A stretch of DNA of 64,000 bases from Kiritimatiellia bacterium (GTDB lineage: Bacteria; Verrucomicrobiota; Kiritimatiellia; RFP12; UBA1067), in assembly GCA_017454745.1 (NCBI GenBank), contig JAFTCL010000001.1, forward strand, positions 186,001 to 250,000, read 5' to 3'. How positions within the stretch are numbered: the first letter of the stretch is position 1; each line of letters starts with the position of its first letter. The notes under the pieces were generated by a model. It was not told the DNA's origin. It did not search any database and saw nothing but the letters and a program-made list of their open reading frames with translations. This document shows, piece after piece, positions 63,278 to 64,000 of the stretch. The translations under genes and the position numbers were made by a program.

Positions 63278-64000
63278 TTAAAGATCGCCGACCTCAATCG
63301 TGATCTCTCCCCCTTTGGCATCGTCCGACGCGGAAACGATTTCCTCGTCCACCTGCACCGCCTCTTTGCTGGTGGTCGGGAGATAACGGTAGTACACCAT
63401 CAACTGGAGCGCCGCAAGACAGGTGTCCATCACCGGACGGTCGGAATATTGGTCAACGTTCACCCAGTGACCAATCTCATACTTCTTGCCCTTGAACTCG
63501 TACTTGTCCTTCTCGACAATCTGAGTCTGCACATACGGTCCCTTCATGGCGTTGTTCCACTTGGTCCAGTGGCTGCCGCCTTCGTGGAATTTGCACTGCG
63601 TGGCATAATAGAAGTAATACTGCGCCGAACCGTTATGGCTGCCCATATAGAACTTGCGCTCCACCTCTGGGAACGCCTTGTTGGCCAACGCCCGCTTCTT
63701 GGCCGCCTCGTCCGTACCGCCGCCCAACGCCTTGAGCGCTTCCTGGGAGGAGAAGCTGGGCGTCCAGGAGTCGATCACCTTCTGGCCGTTGCGCACGTCC
63801 TTGTCGTTGCCGGCACCGAGCAACAGCATGCAAAGCGTCCCGACGCTGGTGAGGCCGTCGCCCTGGGTCGGCCCGGTGTAACCGAAACCGCCGTTGGGAT
63901 GCGCGTTCTTCTTGAACCCCTTGATGGCGAGCTTAATCGCCTTTTCCAGCCCTTCGGGGTGGAGGTTGGCCAATTTGGCGGCCTTCAACGCCTGGGCGCA
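63278..64000 (-). CDS. Terpenoid-cyclase-like alpha/alpha-toroid protein (3' part)
   Basis: The frame is open to the right edge; the TTG at 63988 is not a real start (AQALKAAKLANLHPEG continues across). About 240 residues remain, with toroid repeats such as NGGFGYTGP, QYYFYYATQ and DTCLAALQLMVYYRYLP. It ends with an acidic segment and is 5 bases upstream of the Lol permease, so likely in the same operon. Same family as the protein at 2-967. Enzyme activity is not supported by visible motifs. Confidence 0.75.
   Translation of the reverse strand, partial: CAQALKAAKLANLHPEGLEKAIKLAIKGFKKNAHPNGGFGYTGPTQGDGLTSVGTLCMLLLGAGNDKDVRNGQKVIDSWTPSFSSQEALKALGGGTDEAAKKRALANKAFPEVERKFYMGSHNGSAQYYFYYATQCKFHEGGSHWTKWNNAMKGPYVQTQIVEKDKYEFKGKKYEIGHWVNVDQYSDRPVMDTCLAALQLMVYYRYLPTTSKEAVQVDEEIVSASDDAKGGEITIEVGDL

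Overview
The window looks like a chromosomal segment of a high-GC, Gram-negative bacterium of the PVC superphylum, most likely a Kiritimatiellae/Verrucomicrobia-type gut or anaerobic lineage. This rests on several giant secreted passenger-like beta-helix proteins with autotransporter-associated beta-strand repeats, lamin-tail/CotH and discoidin-like domains, squalene-cyclase-like toroid proteins, a Lol lipoprotein-export operon (so an outer membrane is present), and glycan-degrading enzymes mixed with housekeeping genes. The assignment is by gene content only; no rRNA is present.

Layout. (1) 1-1829: end of a terpenoid-cyclase-like toroid protein and an orphan zinc-binding protein ZnuA. (2) 1901-6598, minus strand: adk-map-rpmJ-rpsM-rpsK-rpsD-rpoA-rplQ, the end of the spc/alpha ribosomal cluster but without secY and infA. 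(3) 6800-10945, plus strand: tRNA-Gln(TTG)-prs-rplY-pth-rpsF-ssb-rpsR-rplI. (4) 11045-20397, minus strand: two giant secreted beta-helix proteins and a Tat-type metallophosphoesterase. (5) 20681-27248, plus strand: a promoter, a methyltransferase remnant, then a glycan operon of a lipoprotein with four amidotransferase-like domains, a GH32 fructan hydrolase and a pectate-lyase-like beta-helix protein. (6) 27336-31275, minus strand: dnaK-groES-groEL, with a perfect-consensus sigma-54 promoter and upstream repeats in front of dnaK. (7) 31513-35111: an accessory patch with a small membrane protein, a DUF7309/DUF6930-like protein, and a HigB-HigA (ImmA/IrrE-type) toxin-antitoxin pair bracketed by two acyltransferase remnants. 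(8) 35133-45385: GH2 glycosidase, GT-C-like membrane protein, GH20-like protein, and a giant protein paralogous to the one at 11045. (9) 45570-53576: a 2,668-residue PA14/LTD/CotH/LamG surface protein. (10) 53585-64000, minus strand: mutS, a fourth giant beta-strand-repeat protein, lolD, a proline-rich exported protein, a LolC/E permease and a second toroid protein that runs off the window.

How parts work together. Groups 2 and 3 supply translation and nucleotide metabolism. The exported proteins of groups 4, 5, 8, 9 and 10 form a surface and glycan-handling programme that depends on Sec/Tat and Lol export. The two observations I consider most worth pursuing are a shared C-terminal tail (small residues, then a short hydrophobic strand, often a G-T/S-hydrophobic end) on the four giant passenger-like proteins, which may be a sorting or anchoring tag, and the apparent sigma-54/enhancer control of the main chaperone cluster.
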